In this document: in pieces, positions 33,340-41,941 of the stretch | How positions within the stretch are numbered: the stretch's first letter is position 1 | How the letters are laid out: each line of letters starts with the position of its first letter | Source of the DNA: Bacilli bacterium | GTDB lineage: Bacteria; Bacillota_I; Bacilli_A; RFN20; CAG-449 | DNA length: 42,963 nucleotides | Direction of reading: 5' to 3' | Assembly (NCBI GenBank): GCA_900755065.1 | Contig: CAAEFC010000044.1 | Location: 1 to 42,963 of the forward strand | Notes under the pieces: model-generated | The model's database searches: none | Told to the model about the DNA's origin: nothing | What the model saw: only the letters and a program-made list of their open reading frames with translations | Position numbers and translations under genes: made by a program

Positions 33340-34707
33340 TCAGGCTTTAAGCAAAAAAGTCCGATACGCCAGATACGCCTCGTACACATCGACCTTGGAG
33401 ACGATCTCCATCGGCGAGTGCATTGAGAGAACCGGAATTCCGGCATCGACGACGTTCATGTCGTAATTGCCCAGAATATAGGCGATCGTTCCGCCTCCGC
33501 CGGCGTCGACGCGTCCCAATTCCGCCGTCTGATAGTAGATTCCGTCTTCGTCCATCATCTTCCGGATCGAAGCGATGTATTCCGGATTGGCGTCGTTCGA
33601 CCCGCTTTTGCCGCGCGAACCGGTGTACTTGTTGAAGCAGATTCCCTGACCCAGATACGCCGAATTCTTACTTTCGTTGACGCTCGGATACAACGGATCG
33701 TATCCGGCGGAAACGTCGGAAGACAGCATACGGGAATTCTTCATCGCCCTGCGGACTTTCAGATCGGAATACGTCCCTTCCAGATTGATCAGTTCGGCGA
33801 CCGTGTTCTCGAAGAATTTCGATTGCGCGCCGGTCGCGCCGACCGAACCGATTTCCTCTTTGTCGACGAGAATGCAGCAGGACGTATATTCGCTTTCTTC
33901 CGCATCGAGAATCGCCCGAAGCGAGGTATAAGCGCATACGCGATCGTCATGGCCGTATCCGGCGATCATGCTCCGATCCAGTCCGTAATCGCGCGCTTTT
34001 CCCGCCGGAACGATCTCGATTTCCGACGAGACCAGGTCTTCTTCTTCGATATCGTACTTTTCTTTGAGAATCCGAAGCACATTCTCTTTGACCGCGTCCT
34101 TGTCTTTTCCTTTCAGCGGCATGCTTCCCAGCGTAACGTCGAGATCTTCTCCTTCGATCACGTTCGACGCGGTCTTCGTCATCTGCGAACCGCTTAAATG
34201 GATCAGAAGATCCGTAATGCCGACGATCGGATCGGACGGATCCTCGCCGACGGCGACTTTGACCTTCGTGCCGTCTTTCTTGCAGACCACGCCGTGCAGG
34301 GCAAGCGGAATGGTCACCCATTGGTATTTCTTGATTCCGCCGTAGTAGTGCGTATCCAGATAGCACATCTCGTTCCGCTCGTAAAGCGGATTCTGCTTGA
34401 TATCCATGCGCGGCGAATCGATGTGCGCGCCCAGAATGCGCAAACCTTCTTCCAGAGGTTTCTCGCCGATGATGAAAAGCGCCACGTTCTTGTCCTTGTT
34501 GACGCTGTAAACCCGATCCCCTTTTTTCAGATCGCTCTTTTCCGAAAGCGGTCGGAATCCGTCTTTTTCCGCCAGAGCGACCGTCTCTTCCACGACCAGT
34601 CTCTCCGTCTTTCCGTAACTTAAAAATTCTTTATATTCTTCCGCGAATTTCAGCAATTCGTCCAGATGCTCTTCTTGGTATTTGTCCCAAGCGTTTTTCT
34701 TGTACAT
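33340..34707 (-). CDS. M18 family metallo-aminopeptidase
   Basis: The 455-residue enzyme belongs to the M18 (aspartyl aminopeptidase-like) family of dinuclear-metal, cytosolic, usually dodecameric aminopeptidases. Expected metal and catalytic segments are visible: GAHIDSPRMD, YGHDDRVCAY, VDKEEIGSVGATGA (catalytic Glu pair), SSDVSAGYDP and SMHSPMEI near the C-terminus. The start at 34707 follows AGGAGGT; six upstream in-frame codons lack support. It is monocistronic, between the prephenate dehydratase operon and the P-type ATPase leader. Substrate preference (acidic or other N-terminal residues) cannot be read from sequence. Confidence 0.93.
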   Translation of the reverse strand: MYKKNAWDKYQEEHLDELLKFAEEYKEFLSYGKTERLVVEETVALAEKDGFRPLSEKSDLKKGDRVYSVNKDKNVALFIIGEKPLEEGLRILGAHIDSPRMDIKQNPLYERNEMCYLDTHYYGGIKKYQWVTIPLALHGVVCKKDGTKVKVAVGEDPSDPIVGITDLLIHLSGSQMTKTASNVIEGEDLDVTLGSMPLKGKDKDAVKENVLRILKEKYDIEEEDLVSSEIEIVPAGKARDYGLDRSMIAGYGHDDRVCAYTSLRAILDAEESEYTSCCILVDKEEIGSVGATGAQSKFFENTVAELINLEGTYSDLKVRRAMKNSRMLSSDVSAGYDPLYPSVNESKNSAYLGQGICFNKYTGSRGKSGSNDANPEYIASIRKMMDEDGIYYQTAELGRVDAGGGGTIAYILGNYDMNVVDAGIPVLSMHSPMEIVSKVDVYEAYLAYRTFLLKA

Positions 34708-34765
34708 ATCCGTTACCTCCTGCAAACATTATAGTTTTTTCAGAAAGCGAATCAAACGTTTTTCA

Positions 34766-35572
34766 TCAAAATCCGTAAATCCCCAGAATTCTAACGTCCG
34801 TCTCTCTTTTCAGTCCGGCGAGCGCTTCGTCCAACGCGCTTTCGTCCCCGACTTCCGCTTCGAGATAAAAGTTATAGGCACCGATCTTCCCGCCTCGCGG
34901 GCGCGACATGATCGACGTGAGGTTGATGCCGGCTCGGGCGAATTTTTCAAGAATCGAAAAAAGCACGCCCGGACGGTCCGTTTCGGGCAGAACGAAAAGC
35001 GATATTTTCTTTCCATTACCGGAAGAAAACTGTCCCTTCCGAAGAACGACGAACCGGGTAAAGTTGGAAGAATGATCCCCCGCGTCGTCGAGAACGAAAG
35101 GCATTCCCTCAGCGGAAAGGTGCGACGGCACGATCGCCGCGTCGCCCGGACGACACGCTTTTAAACGCAGAAATGCGTCGACGTTGCTTTCGGTTACGAT
35201 CAGGCTGACTCCTTTGAGCGAGCGGATCAGATTCCGGCACTGGCCTTTCGCCTTGAACTGGACATAGAGGTTCCGGATTCCTTCAAGCGAATCCACGTTC
35301 CCCATCAGTTTCAGGCGAATCGGAATCTCGACCTGATTCACGATGCAGACTTCTTCTTTCAGAAGCAGGTCCAGCGTTTCCTGAACATATCCGTCCGAAC
35401 TGTTTTCCAGAGGAACGACCGCCAGATCGACGGAAGGATAACGCAAGGATTTCACCGTTTCTCCGATCGAAGAAAAGTAGAGGATTTCCCCCTCTGTTTT
35501 CCGCTCTTTCAGGTATTGAATGCCTGCGGATTCGGAAAAAGTCCCCTTTGGCCCCAATACGGCGATCTTCAT
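34766..35572 (-). CDS. pheA: Prephenate dehydratase with ACT domain
   Basis: The 268-residue monofunctional enzyme converts prephenate to phenylpyruvate in phenylalanine synthesis. It starts MKIAVLGPKGTFSE, has LAVVPLENSSDGYVQETLDLL and the catalytic region HSSNFTRFVVL (T-R-F motif, about 170-180), and ends in an ACT domain (about 185-268; LPETDRPGVLFSILEKFARAGINLTSI) that binds phenylalanine for feedback inhibition. Its ATG overlaps the upstream TGA (ATGA), so it is coupled to the membrane protein gene. Other aromatic pathway genes are not in the window. The long upstream in-frame extension is out of frame with the real neighbour and is spurious. Confidence 0.95.
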   Translation of the reverse strand: MKIAVLGPKGTFSESAGIQYLKERKTEGEILYFSSIGETVKSLRYPSVDLAVVPLENSSDGYVQETLDLLLKEEVCIVNQVEIPIRLKLMGNVDSLEGIRNLYVQFKAKGQCRNLIRSLKGVSLIVTESNVDAFLRLKACRPGDAAIVPSHLSAEGMPFVLDDAGDHSSNFTRFVVLRKGQFSSGNGKKISLFVLPETDRPGVLFSILEKFARAGINLTSIMSRPRGGKIGAYNFYLEAEVGDESALDEALAGLKRETDVRILGIYGF

Positions 35573-36201
35573 TTCCCTTCTTCTTTCAAGGCGCGCGCCG
35601 CCTTTCGCTTTTTCATCGTGCGGATCGCCTGAACGACGACCACCGTCAAAAGCCCGGTAACCAGGGTGATGATCAGGTCCTCCATCGTATCCGCCTGCGG
35701 AAGTTTGTTGTCGGCCAGAGATTCCTGAACCCGCTGGACGTCGCTTCCCATGATCACGTCGCAACTGTACTCGAAGATTTCCCAGACCGCGCCGAGTCCC
35801 AATGTGGACATCAGGAAAAAGAAAGAAGCCGAAAGCCGGTAATCTTTCAGGATCGCAAACATCGCGTAGGTGCAGATCACACCGAAAAATCCGTGAACGA
35901 AGGTATCCCACCATGAGAGATAATTGTACACTTTCATCGCATTCCCGGCGTACATCGCCATGACGATGTTTAGGGCGATCAGAAAGTTGATCGAATTCGG
36001 AATATCGAGTTTCGGAAAGAGAATTTTCAGCACCGGAATGATGAAGCAGACCAGCCCGCTTCCGAGAATCTGCACAATCAATAAAGGGGTGATTTCCCGG
36101 TAAACCGCATAATGAACCCCTAAAATGACGACGGCCAAGGCGAAAACGATGCACGGCAGCAGCCATTCTCTGAGATAAACTTCTTTTTTACTTCTTTTCA
36201 T
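35569..36201 (-). CDS. Integral membrane protein, DUF2238/YjdF-like
   Basis: The 210-residue protein has about six hydrophobic helices. Conserved-looking signatures are SWWDTFVHGFFG in the middle and GLGAVWEIFEYSCDVIMG near residue 150, a pattern I associate with DUF2238/YjdF-type membrane proteins of unknown function. The C-terminus is a basic tail (TMKKRKAARALKEEGK). The start at 36201 follows GGAGGAAGT; a TTG 15 nt upstream is less likely. The stop overlaps pheA by 4 bp, and the HEPN-CBS gene ends 11 bp upstream, so it is in the middle of an operon. No function assigned. Confidence 0.7.
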   Translation of the reverse strand: MKRSKKEVYLREWLLPCIVFALAVVILGVHYAVYREITPLLIVQILGSGLVCFIIPVLKILFPKLDIPNSINFLIALNIVMAMYAGNAMKVYNYLSWWDTFVHGFFGVICTYAMFAILKDYRLSASFFFLMSTLGLGAVWEIFEYSCDVIMGSDVQRVQESLADNKLPQADTMEDLIITLVTGLLTVVVVQAIRTMKKRKAARALKEEGK

Positions 36202-36212
36202 ACTTCCTCCGA

Positions 36213-36917
36213 TCAATGCTTATAGTGGATCACGTCGTGCGGCGTGATGATTCCTTTCAACGGCGCGCTTTTCGTTCCGCTTTCCGTCACGAAGAGCATT
36301 TTCAGTTTTTTCTTGTCTTCGGTTCCGGAAAAACGGCGGATAATGCTCTCGATTCCCTCGTCCGGATCGACGAACTCGTAGCGTTCCTTGATCTGATCGT
36401 CGATCCCGATGAATTCCCGATAATCCGACAGAACCGAATCCTTTTCGATTTTTCCCATTTTTTTGCGGTAAATACTTTTCAGAATCACTTCCAGCGAAAA
36501 AACGCCGATGACCCGTTTCTCTTCGTCCACGACGGGAACGACATCGTACGCGTTCCGATAGACGGCGTCGAGCACTTCCAGCGTGGGATCGTTCAGGCGA
36601 ACGTCGTACACCTTCTCCTCTTTCAGCATCACGTCGGAAGCCCTGACCGGAGATTCAAAGGCTTCGATCTCTCTTTTCAGGAATTCCAGAGCCTTCGTCG
36701 AAACTTCGACGTACGCGTCCACGTTCCGATGAACGAGATAATTCCGTAAGTTCCGCAAAAAATCGAGAACGTCGGCGCGATCCACTTCGCTTCGGATCAT
36801 CGATTTCGACAGGCGGTTGATGTGTTCTTTGATCGGCGAATCCGCGTAATGATACTTTCCGTTCAAGTACATCTCCAAGCGCCGGTACAGATTCAGGAAT
36901 TCCTCGTTGTTGTCCAT
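36213..36917 (-). CDS. HEPN-like domain fused to a CBS pair
   Basis: The 234-residue protein has an all-helical N-terminal domain (about 1-92) and a C-terminal Bateman module (about 95-234; first CBS with YDVVPVVDEEKRVIGVFSLEVIL, second with LKMLFVTESG and PLKGIITPHDVIHY). The N-terminal domain carries LRNYLVHRN, in which Arg58-Asn-x3-His63 fits the Rx4-6H active-site motif of HEPN ribonucleases, with the usual polar residue after Arg. If real, this would be an RNA-cleaving or RNA-binding domain under nucleotide control by CBS. That is inference; the motif alone can occur by chance. It is second in an operon between two membrane protein genes. Confidence 0.7.
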   Translation of the reverse strand: MDNNEEFLNLYRRLEMYLNGKYHYADSPIKEHINRLSKSMIRSEVDRADVLDFLRNLRNYLVHRNVDAYVEVSTKALEFLKREIEAFESPVRASDVMLKEEKVYDVRLNDPTLEVLDAVYRNAYDVVPVVDEEKRVIGVFSLEVILKSIYRKKMGKIEKDSVLSDYREFIGIDDQIKERYEFVDPDEGIESIIRRFSGTEDKKKLKMLFVTESGTKSAPLKGIITPHDVIHYKH

Positions 36918-36930
36918 GTTTCTCCTCCGT

Positions 36931-37314
36931 TTACAGCAAGCACAGGGTAAAATAAACGCCGAATCCCGTCGCCAAAAAAGAAAGCAGGCAGGAAACCGAC
37001 GTTAAAGAAGCGTAGACGATCTGTTCGGAAAAACTCTTGAAATTGGAAAAACAGACGATCACCTGATAGATCGTCGCGTAAATCAGAAAAAGCGAACTGA
37101 CGCAGGAGAAAACGATAGCGAGAATCTGGGAAAGAAGAACGAGGTCTTTCCACGGATCGAGGTAGTAAAAACGAACGGAAAAATACAGTGCCAGATTCAT
37201 CAGGCACGTCAAAACAAAGAGCACTGCGGAATAGATAAAGCGATGACGCGGCGCGGCAAGAGAAATGACCGACGCGTTCTTTGAAACACTGAAAATATTC
37301 ACAAGCCTTTTCAT
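36931..37314 (-). CDS. Small membrane protein, unknown function
   Basis: The 127-residue protein has three or four membrane helices (FIYSAVLFVLTCLMNLALYF, VLLSQILAIVFSCVSSLFLIYA, and a C-terminal pair) after a short basic N-terminus. GAAAGGAAATCATT precedes the ATG. A perfect TATAAT lies at 37340-37345 with a weak -35, making this the first gene of the operon that continues with the HEPN-CBS, DUF2238-like and pheA genes. I do not recognise the family. Confidence 0.7.
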   Translation of the reverse strand: MKRLVNIFSVSKNASVISLAAPRHRFIYSAVLFVLTCLMNLALYFSVRFYYLDPWKDLVLLSQILAIVFSCVSSLFLIYATIYQVIVCFSNFKSFSEQIVYASLTSVSCLLSFLATGFGVYFTLCLL

Positions 37315-37379
37315 AATGATTTCCTTTCTTTTAACCCCTATTATATGGAATTTGACCCTGCGAATAAATATTTCTTTTT

Positions 37380-37414
37380 AAAAATCGAAAAAATCCGCAG
37401 AATGCTCTGCGGAT
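37380..37414 (-). terminator. Rho-independent terminator of the endonuclease gene
   Basis: ATCCGCAGA/TCTGCGGAT (37393-37414, loop ATGC) is a perfect 9-bp stem followed on the minus strand by TTTTTCGATTTTT. Confidence 0.9.
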
Positions 37415-37422
37415 AAAAACCT

Positions 37423-38946
37423 TTATGCCGCGATGAATGCGCGGTAGAGATAGGAAGGGTGATCGACGTACGGATTGCGGTTTCCCTGAAAATCGAAGCC
37501 GCCTTCGTTCCGCTGAATCTCCTTCTCCGAAACCGGATCTTCCAAAGCCCATTTCAGATAGAGTTGGAAGTAACTGTCGTTCAGATACGGATAGGAACCC
37601 TTGAAAACGCCGCCCGACCAACTGCCGACCCGGCTGTAATAGCACGTGGCCATATAGAAGTAGATCCGGGCGAAATCGCCTTTGTATTCGTCGATCGGCT
37701 CGAAAACCGTGCCGGTGATGCCGGAAACATTTGAAGTTCCCAGTTTCGATCCGTTTTCCGACGTATAGGTCGCCGTTCCGACTTCGCCGAACGGATAATT
37801 GCTCCGCTTCCCGTTGACGTAACCGTCCGTCGGAACGACGTGATAGATGTCGTAAACCATCGGAGAAGCCTCGTTGAACCAACTCTTCGGAACGCTGTGT
37901 TCCCGGTTGTAACAATCGCCTTCCCCGCTGTAATTTCCGCATTGATCGTTGCTCAGTTTGTAATCGACGTTGGAATACATATCCCAGATGATGTTCGTTG
38001 TTCCCGGCTTGATGTCCGTCTTGGCATATCCGTCCCACAGCGCCGCGTAACTCCGATTCCGATAGGTGGAATTGAGGATCGCGCTCAACGCGCGGACCAA
38101 TTCGTCGCCTTTCAGTTCTTTGCTGTTGTTTTCGATATCGGTATAGTAATTTCCCTGATAAGGGTCGTTGTTCGGATCGGAAATATCCCCGGTTCCGATC
38201 GACGCGGAAGAGGAGGAAGAAGTTCCCTGTCCCGCCGAAGAAGAGTCCGCGGAAGAAGCGCTGCTCGAATCCGAAGGACGCACGCTCTGATCCGAAGAAC
38301 TGACGCGAATGCCGTTGATCAGGGCTCTTTTCTTCGCCGCGACCGTCGAAACGGTGAACGAAGTTACGCTGTCGCCTTGAAAAGTATACAGAATTTCTCC
38401 GTCCGAAACGATCGTTTCACTCTGACTCTCTCCGTTGGAAAGTTCGACTTTCAGACCGACGTCGGTATCGCTTCCGTAAAGACCCGCGTCGATCACGATC
38501 GAGCGGATTTTCATCGCGCCGCAGGTAAACGTCACTTTCCCGGTGCCGCTTCCCGACCCCAGACGAACCTGCGCGTCGGTCCCGGTATAAAAGCACTTTT
38601 CCAGACCGGAAGCCGTGAAAACCGCGCTTTCAAACGAAGACGCACTCGCGGATGTTCCGTCCTTTTCGTTTCCGACGACGGAAATGGTGTAGACGGTCTC
38701 TCCGATCGTACCCGAGTCGGAAGAGATCTCATAAGACGAACCCGCTTCGGAAGAAACAGACGAATCCGTTTCCGCAGAAGATCCTTCCGACGAATCCGGA
38801 CTCCCGTTTTCAGAGGTTCCCTCCGAACGGATTTCTTCCGACGGATCCGGAATCGAACTCAGACTCGACGACGGATCGCTTTTCACGCTGCACCCGAACA
38901 GGAACAGCATCGCCAGCGACAGAATTCCTAATTTCTTTTTTCTCAT
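37423..38946 (-). CDS. Secreted endonuclease I-family lipoprotein
   Basis: The 507-residue protein has a lipoprotein signal (lipobox LFGC, Cys19) and a long Ser/Glu-rich tether. A beta-rich middle domain (about 75-215, including TIGETVYTISVVGNEKDG) follows, then a second Ser-rich linker (about 220-250). The C-terminal endonuclease I domain (about 275-507) has the family motifs CYNREHSVPKSWF (catalytic His), DIYHVVPTDGYVNGKRSNYPFGEV and NPYVDHPSYLYRAF. It should degrade extracellular DNA (and perhaps RNA) at the cell surface, for nutrition or competition. Its terminator is strong. It diverges from the DUF1461 gene over a 124-bp shared region; the ribosome site (AAAGGT) is modest. Confidence 0.9.
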   Translation of the reverse strand: MRKKKLGILSLAMLFLFGCSVKSDPSSSLSSIPDPSEEIRSEGTSENGSPDSSEGSSAETDSSVSSEAGSSYEISSDSGTIGETVYTISVVGNEKDGTSASASSFESAVFTASGLEKCFYTGTDAQVRLGSGSGTGKVTFTCGAMKIRSIVIDAGLYGSDTDVGLKVELSNGESQSETIVSDGEILYTFQGDSVTSFTVSTVAAKKRALINGIRVSSSDQSVRPSDSSSASSADSSSAGQGTSSSSSASIGTGDISDPNNDPYQGNYYTDIENNSKELKGDELVRALSAILNSTYRNRSYAALWDGYAKTDIKPGTTNIIWDMYSNVDYKLSNDQCGNYSGEGDCYNREHSVPKSWFNEASPMVYDIYHVVPTDGYVNGKRSNYPFGEVGTATYTSENGSKLGTSNVSGITGTVFEPIDEYKGDFARIYFYMATCYYSRVGSWSGGVFKGSYPYLNDSYFQLYLKWALEDPVSEKEIQRNEGGFDFQGNRNPYVDHPSYLYRAFIAA

Positions 38947-39041
38947 TTTGCAATACCTTTATCTCTCTTCTTTCCTATCATACAACATTCGTTTGTAGAA
39001 TGGAAGAGGACAAAATGCTTTTATCCGCAGGAAAAAACCGT

Positions 39042-39047
39042 TATAAT
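39042..39047 (+). promoter_or_regulatory. -10 box of the DUF1461 gene
   Basis: A perfect TATAAT lies 24 bp before the start codon at 39071; only a weak TTTTAT-like -35 is found 17 bp upstream. Confidence 0.45.
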
Positions 39048-39070
39048 AAGAAAAAACGGAGGACGGAACG

Positions 39071-39796
39071 ATGCGAAAAGGACTGAAAATCGCCGATATC
39101 ACCGTAATTCTTCTCTTTTCGCTGTCCTTTATTCTGACCGTCGCTTTTCTTTCGATCATTCCGATCGCCTCCAACAACGCTTATTACATGCTTCAATTTG
39201 AGAAAAACGGCGTCGGGGAGAATCTGAATTATTCCATCGGTCAGTTGGAAACGATCACTTCGGCGATCACCGGATACCTCTTTCGCGGCAAGTCGTCGAT
39301 GCAGGTTTACTTCGACGGAACCGCCGTTTTCTCGGATCAGGCCATTTCTCATATGGCCGACGTCAAAGTACTTTTCGTCGGAGGAACGATCTTAGGTTTC
39401 GTTTCTCTCGCCGTCTTTTTTCTGTGCCTCGTCTATCTTTTCTTCCGGAGAAAGGCAGTCAAAAAGAATTTCCGCAGGATCAATTACCTCGTTTTTCTCG
39501 TCTTCCTGTTCCTGATCGTCGCGATCGCCGTTTATGCGTTCGTCGATTTCGATTCGGCTTTCGTCAACTTTCACCATCTGATTTTCCCGGATCCGGAGAA
39601 ATTCAACAATGCTTTCTTCCCGGACGACGATACCCTGATCAACATTCTGACGATGGACTTTTTCTTCGACGTGTTCCTCAACGTCGTCGTTCGCATCGCC
39701 GCGCTGTTTTTCGTCTATTTCTTCGTCGTGCAGAGTCTGTACGGCAAAGTCTATGCCAAAATAAAGAGCAGTTTTTCAAAAAAACTGCTCCGTTGA
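39071..39796 (+). CDS. DUF1461 (TIGR01906-type) integral membrane protein
   Basis: The 241-residue protein has four or five membrane helices with an extracytoplasmic segment after the first helix (about 35-95). The family marks FSDQAISHMADVK, a conserved FHHLIFP, and a C-terminal helix pair match the DUF1461/TIGR01906 membrane proteins found across Bacillota. No biochemical role is known. GGAGG precedes the ATG. The last codons (SSFSKKLL) form the stem of a bidirectional terminator. Confidence 0.82.
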   Translation: MRKGLKIADITVILLFSLSFILTVAFLSIIPIASNNAYYMLQFEKNGVGENLNYSIGQLETITSAITGYLFRGKSSMQVYFDGTAVFSDQAISHMADVKVLFVGGTILGFVSLAVFFLCLVYLFFRRKAVKKNFRRINYLVFLVFLFLIVAIAVYAFVDFDSAFVNFHHLIFPDPEKFNNAFFPDDDTLINILTMDFFFDVFLNVVVRIAALFFVYFFVVQSLYGKVYAKIKSSFSKKLLR

Positions 39797-39803
39797 ATTT
39801 TTC
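39766..39803. terminator. Bidirectional terminator overlapping the DUF1461 3' coding end
   Basis: GAGCAGTTTTT (39766-39776) pairs with AAAAACTGCTC (39780-39790). On the plus strand it is followed by a short U run after the stop; on the minus strand by TTTATTTT, serving the convergent EF-G-like gene. Confidence 0.75.
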
Positions 39804-39804
39804 G

Positions 39805-41859
39805 TTAAATCAGTTTGTTTTCGCGGATCACGCGGTCTTTCAGATTGTCCGGAACCGGTTCGTACGCGTAGAAGGTCCGGTTGAAGAATCCGTTGGCCTG
39901 CGTCAGCGATTTTAACTGCGTGGCGTAGTCGAGGATTTCCGCTTCCGGGACGAAGGCTTCGAGTTCCTGAATGCCGTGTTCGCCCTCTTCGATGGAACTG
40001 ATCCTCGCTCTTCGCGAATTCAGGTCGGAAATCACCGATCCGATGTAACGGCTGTCCACCGTGATCCGGATTTTCATGATCGGTTCGAGAATGATCGGAT
40101 TGCACTTCGGATAGGCTTCTTTAAAAGCGAGAATCGCCGCCATTTTAAACGCCATTTCGTTGGAATCGACGCTGTGGTATTTGCCGTCCAGAAGCGTCGC
40201 CTTGACCCGAATGACCGGGAAACCGGCCAGTTGTCCCTGTTTCAAAGCCTCGAAGAAGCCCTTTTCCACCGCCGGGAAATAGTTCTTCGGCACGGCGCCT
40301 CCGAACACCTCTTCGGCGAAGACTTCCTTTTCGTCCGGCTCGAAGCGCATTTCCACCACGCCGTAGAATCCCGAACCGCCGCTTTGCTTGATGTATCTTC
40401 CCACCGCTTCCGCCGATTTCGTGATGCTTTCGCGATAGACGATCTTCGGCTGTTCCACTTTCACCTGCACTTTATAGGTATTCGTCAGTTTTTCGATCAC
40501 GTATCCGACGTGCGATTCGCTCAATCCGCCGATCAGAAGTTGCTTGGTTTCGTTGTTCCGCTTCACTTCCACGCTCGGGTCTTCGAGTTGAATTTTCCCT
40601 AACGCGGCTCCGATCTTGTTCTCGTCGTTTTTACTGCCCGCTACAAGCGCTTTGAAGATGACCGCCGTCGGATAATGAACGGCCGGATAGACGATCGGCG
40701 ATTTCGGGCTGGACAGGCTCATGCCGCTTCGGACGTTTTCCAGATGATTGACCGCGGCGATGTCGCCGGCAGAAAGCGCGGGAACCGCTTGAAGATTCTT
40801 TCCCGTCATCAGGAAGAGATTGCCGATCTTCTGAATCGTTCCGTCCGAGCAGTAGACTTCATCGCCGACTTTCAGCGTTCCCGAATTGATCTTGATCAGG
40901 TTGATGACGCCGGAATACGGATCGACGAAAGTCTTGAACACATAACCGGAAAACGGTTCGTCCGCGTTCGTCGCGCGGTAAACTTCGTTTCCGTCGAGGT
41001 CGTGAGCCAGATACGGTTTGAGATCGCCCGGATTCGGGAGATAGTCGATGAACATGCGGAGCAAGGTGTGAATGCCGATGTTCTTGGTCGCGCTTCCGAC
41101 GAGAACCGGAATCAATTCTCCGGAAAGAACGCCTTTGCGAAGTCCGGCGTGAATTTCTTCCATCGTGAAATTCTCTCCCGAGAAAAATTTTTCCAGAAGC
41201 GCGTCGTCGCTCCCGGCCACCGCCTCGCAGATCATGTTGTGAAGTTCGAGGACTTTCAATTTCTTGTCGTCGTAAATCTCCGCGTCGACGCATTGGGTTC
41301 CGTCGTATTTCCGCGCTTTCAGGTCAACGACGTTGACGAAACCGTCGAAATGGCTCTCATGTCCGATCGGATAGCAGAACGGCACGGCGTTTTTTCCAAG
41401 TTTTTCACGGATATCGCTCAGAATGGCGTCGAAATCCACGTTTTCCTTATCCATTTTGTTGACGTAGATGAACGTCGGAATGTTCCTCTTTCTCAGCGTG
41501 TTCCAGGCTTTGACCGTTCCCACCTGCACCTTCATCGACGCGTCGATGACGAGAACCGCTCCCTTGATGATGCGGGTTACCCCGATCGTCTCGGTAACGA
41601 AGTCGTCGTTTCCCGGCAGATCGATCAGGTTGATCTTGTGATCGTCGTAGTAAATCGGAACGATCGAAGTGCTGATCGAACTCTGCCTGCGCTGTTCGTC
41701 GGGCGAATAATCGCTGATCGTCGATTTCTTTTCGACTTCGCCTTTTTTGGAAATCAGGCCGCTGGAAAAAGCCAGCGATTCGACTAACGTCGTCTTTCCC
41801 GATCCCTGATGACCGACGACGGCGATATTCCGTATCTTCGTTGAATCAAAAATGCTCAT
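39805..41859 (-). CDS. Elongation factor G-like GTPase with altered switch II
   Basis: The 684-residue protein has all five EF-G domains: G1 GHQGSGKT (16-23), G4 NKMD (134-137), domain II (about 290-380), domain III, domain IV with QSGGSGFYGVVEMRFEP and domain V with EPIMKIRI. G3 reads DLPGNDDF (80-87): the position of the catalytic histidine in canonical DTPGHVDF is Asn84. It belongs to the EF-G2-like group found as a second copy beside true FusA, whose role in translation is poorly understood. Hydrolysis may be weak or differently triggered. GGGGGAT precedes the ATG. An extended -10 TGCTATACT box lies at about 41889-41897. Monocistronic; the str operon genes are not adjacent. Confidence 0.9.
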   Translation of the reverse strand: MSIFDSTKIRNIAVVGHQGSGKTTLVESLAFSSGLISKKGEVEKKSTISDYSPDEQRRQSSISTSIVPIYYDDHKINLIDLPGNDDFVTETIGVTRIIKGAVLVIDASMKVQVGTVKAWNTLRKRNIPTFIYVNKMDKENVDFDAILSDIREKLGKNAVPFCYPIGHESHFDGFVNVVDLKARKYDGTQCVDAEIYDDKKLKVLELHNMICEAVAGSDDALLEKFFSGENFTMEEIHAGLRKGVLSGELIPVLVGSATKNIGIHTLLRMFIDYLPNPGDLKPYLAHDLDGNEVYRATNADEPFSGYVFKTFVDPYSGVINLIKINSGTLKVGDEVYCSDGTIQKIGNLFLMTGKNLQAVPALSAGDIAAVNHLENVRSGMSLSSPKSPIVYPAVHYPTAVIFKALVAGSKNDENKIGAALGKIQLEDPSVEVKRNNETKQLLIGGLSESHVGYVIEKLTNTYKVQVKVEQPKIVYRESITKSAEAVGRYIKQSGGSGFYGVVEMRFEPDEKEVFAEEVFGGAVPKNYFPAVEKGFFEALKQGQLAGFPVIRVKATLLDGKYHSVDSNEMAFKMAAILAFKEAYPKCNPIILEPIMKIRITVDSRYIGSVISDLNSRRARISSIEEGEHGIQELEAFVPEAEILDYATQLKSLTQANGFFNRTFYAYEPVPDNLKDRVIRENKLI

Positions 41860-41941
41860 AAATTATCCCCCAGATTTTTTCTTCCGATTTAAGTATAGCA
41901 TAGTGATTCCGTTTTAGAAATAGCCAAAATGCCGATCCGAC

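Noticed and set aside
34766..36166. 466-residue version of prephenate dehydratase
   Set aside because: The extension is out-of-frame reading of the upstream membrane protein gene; the ATG at 35572 fits the family start.
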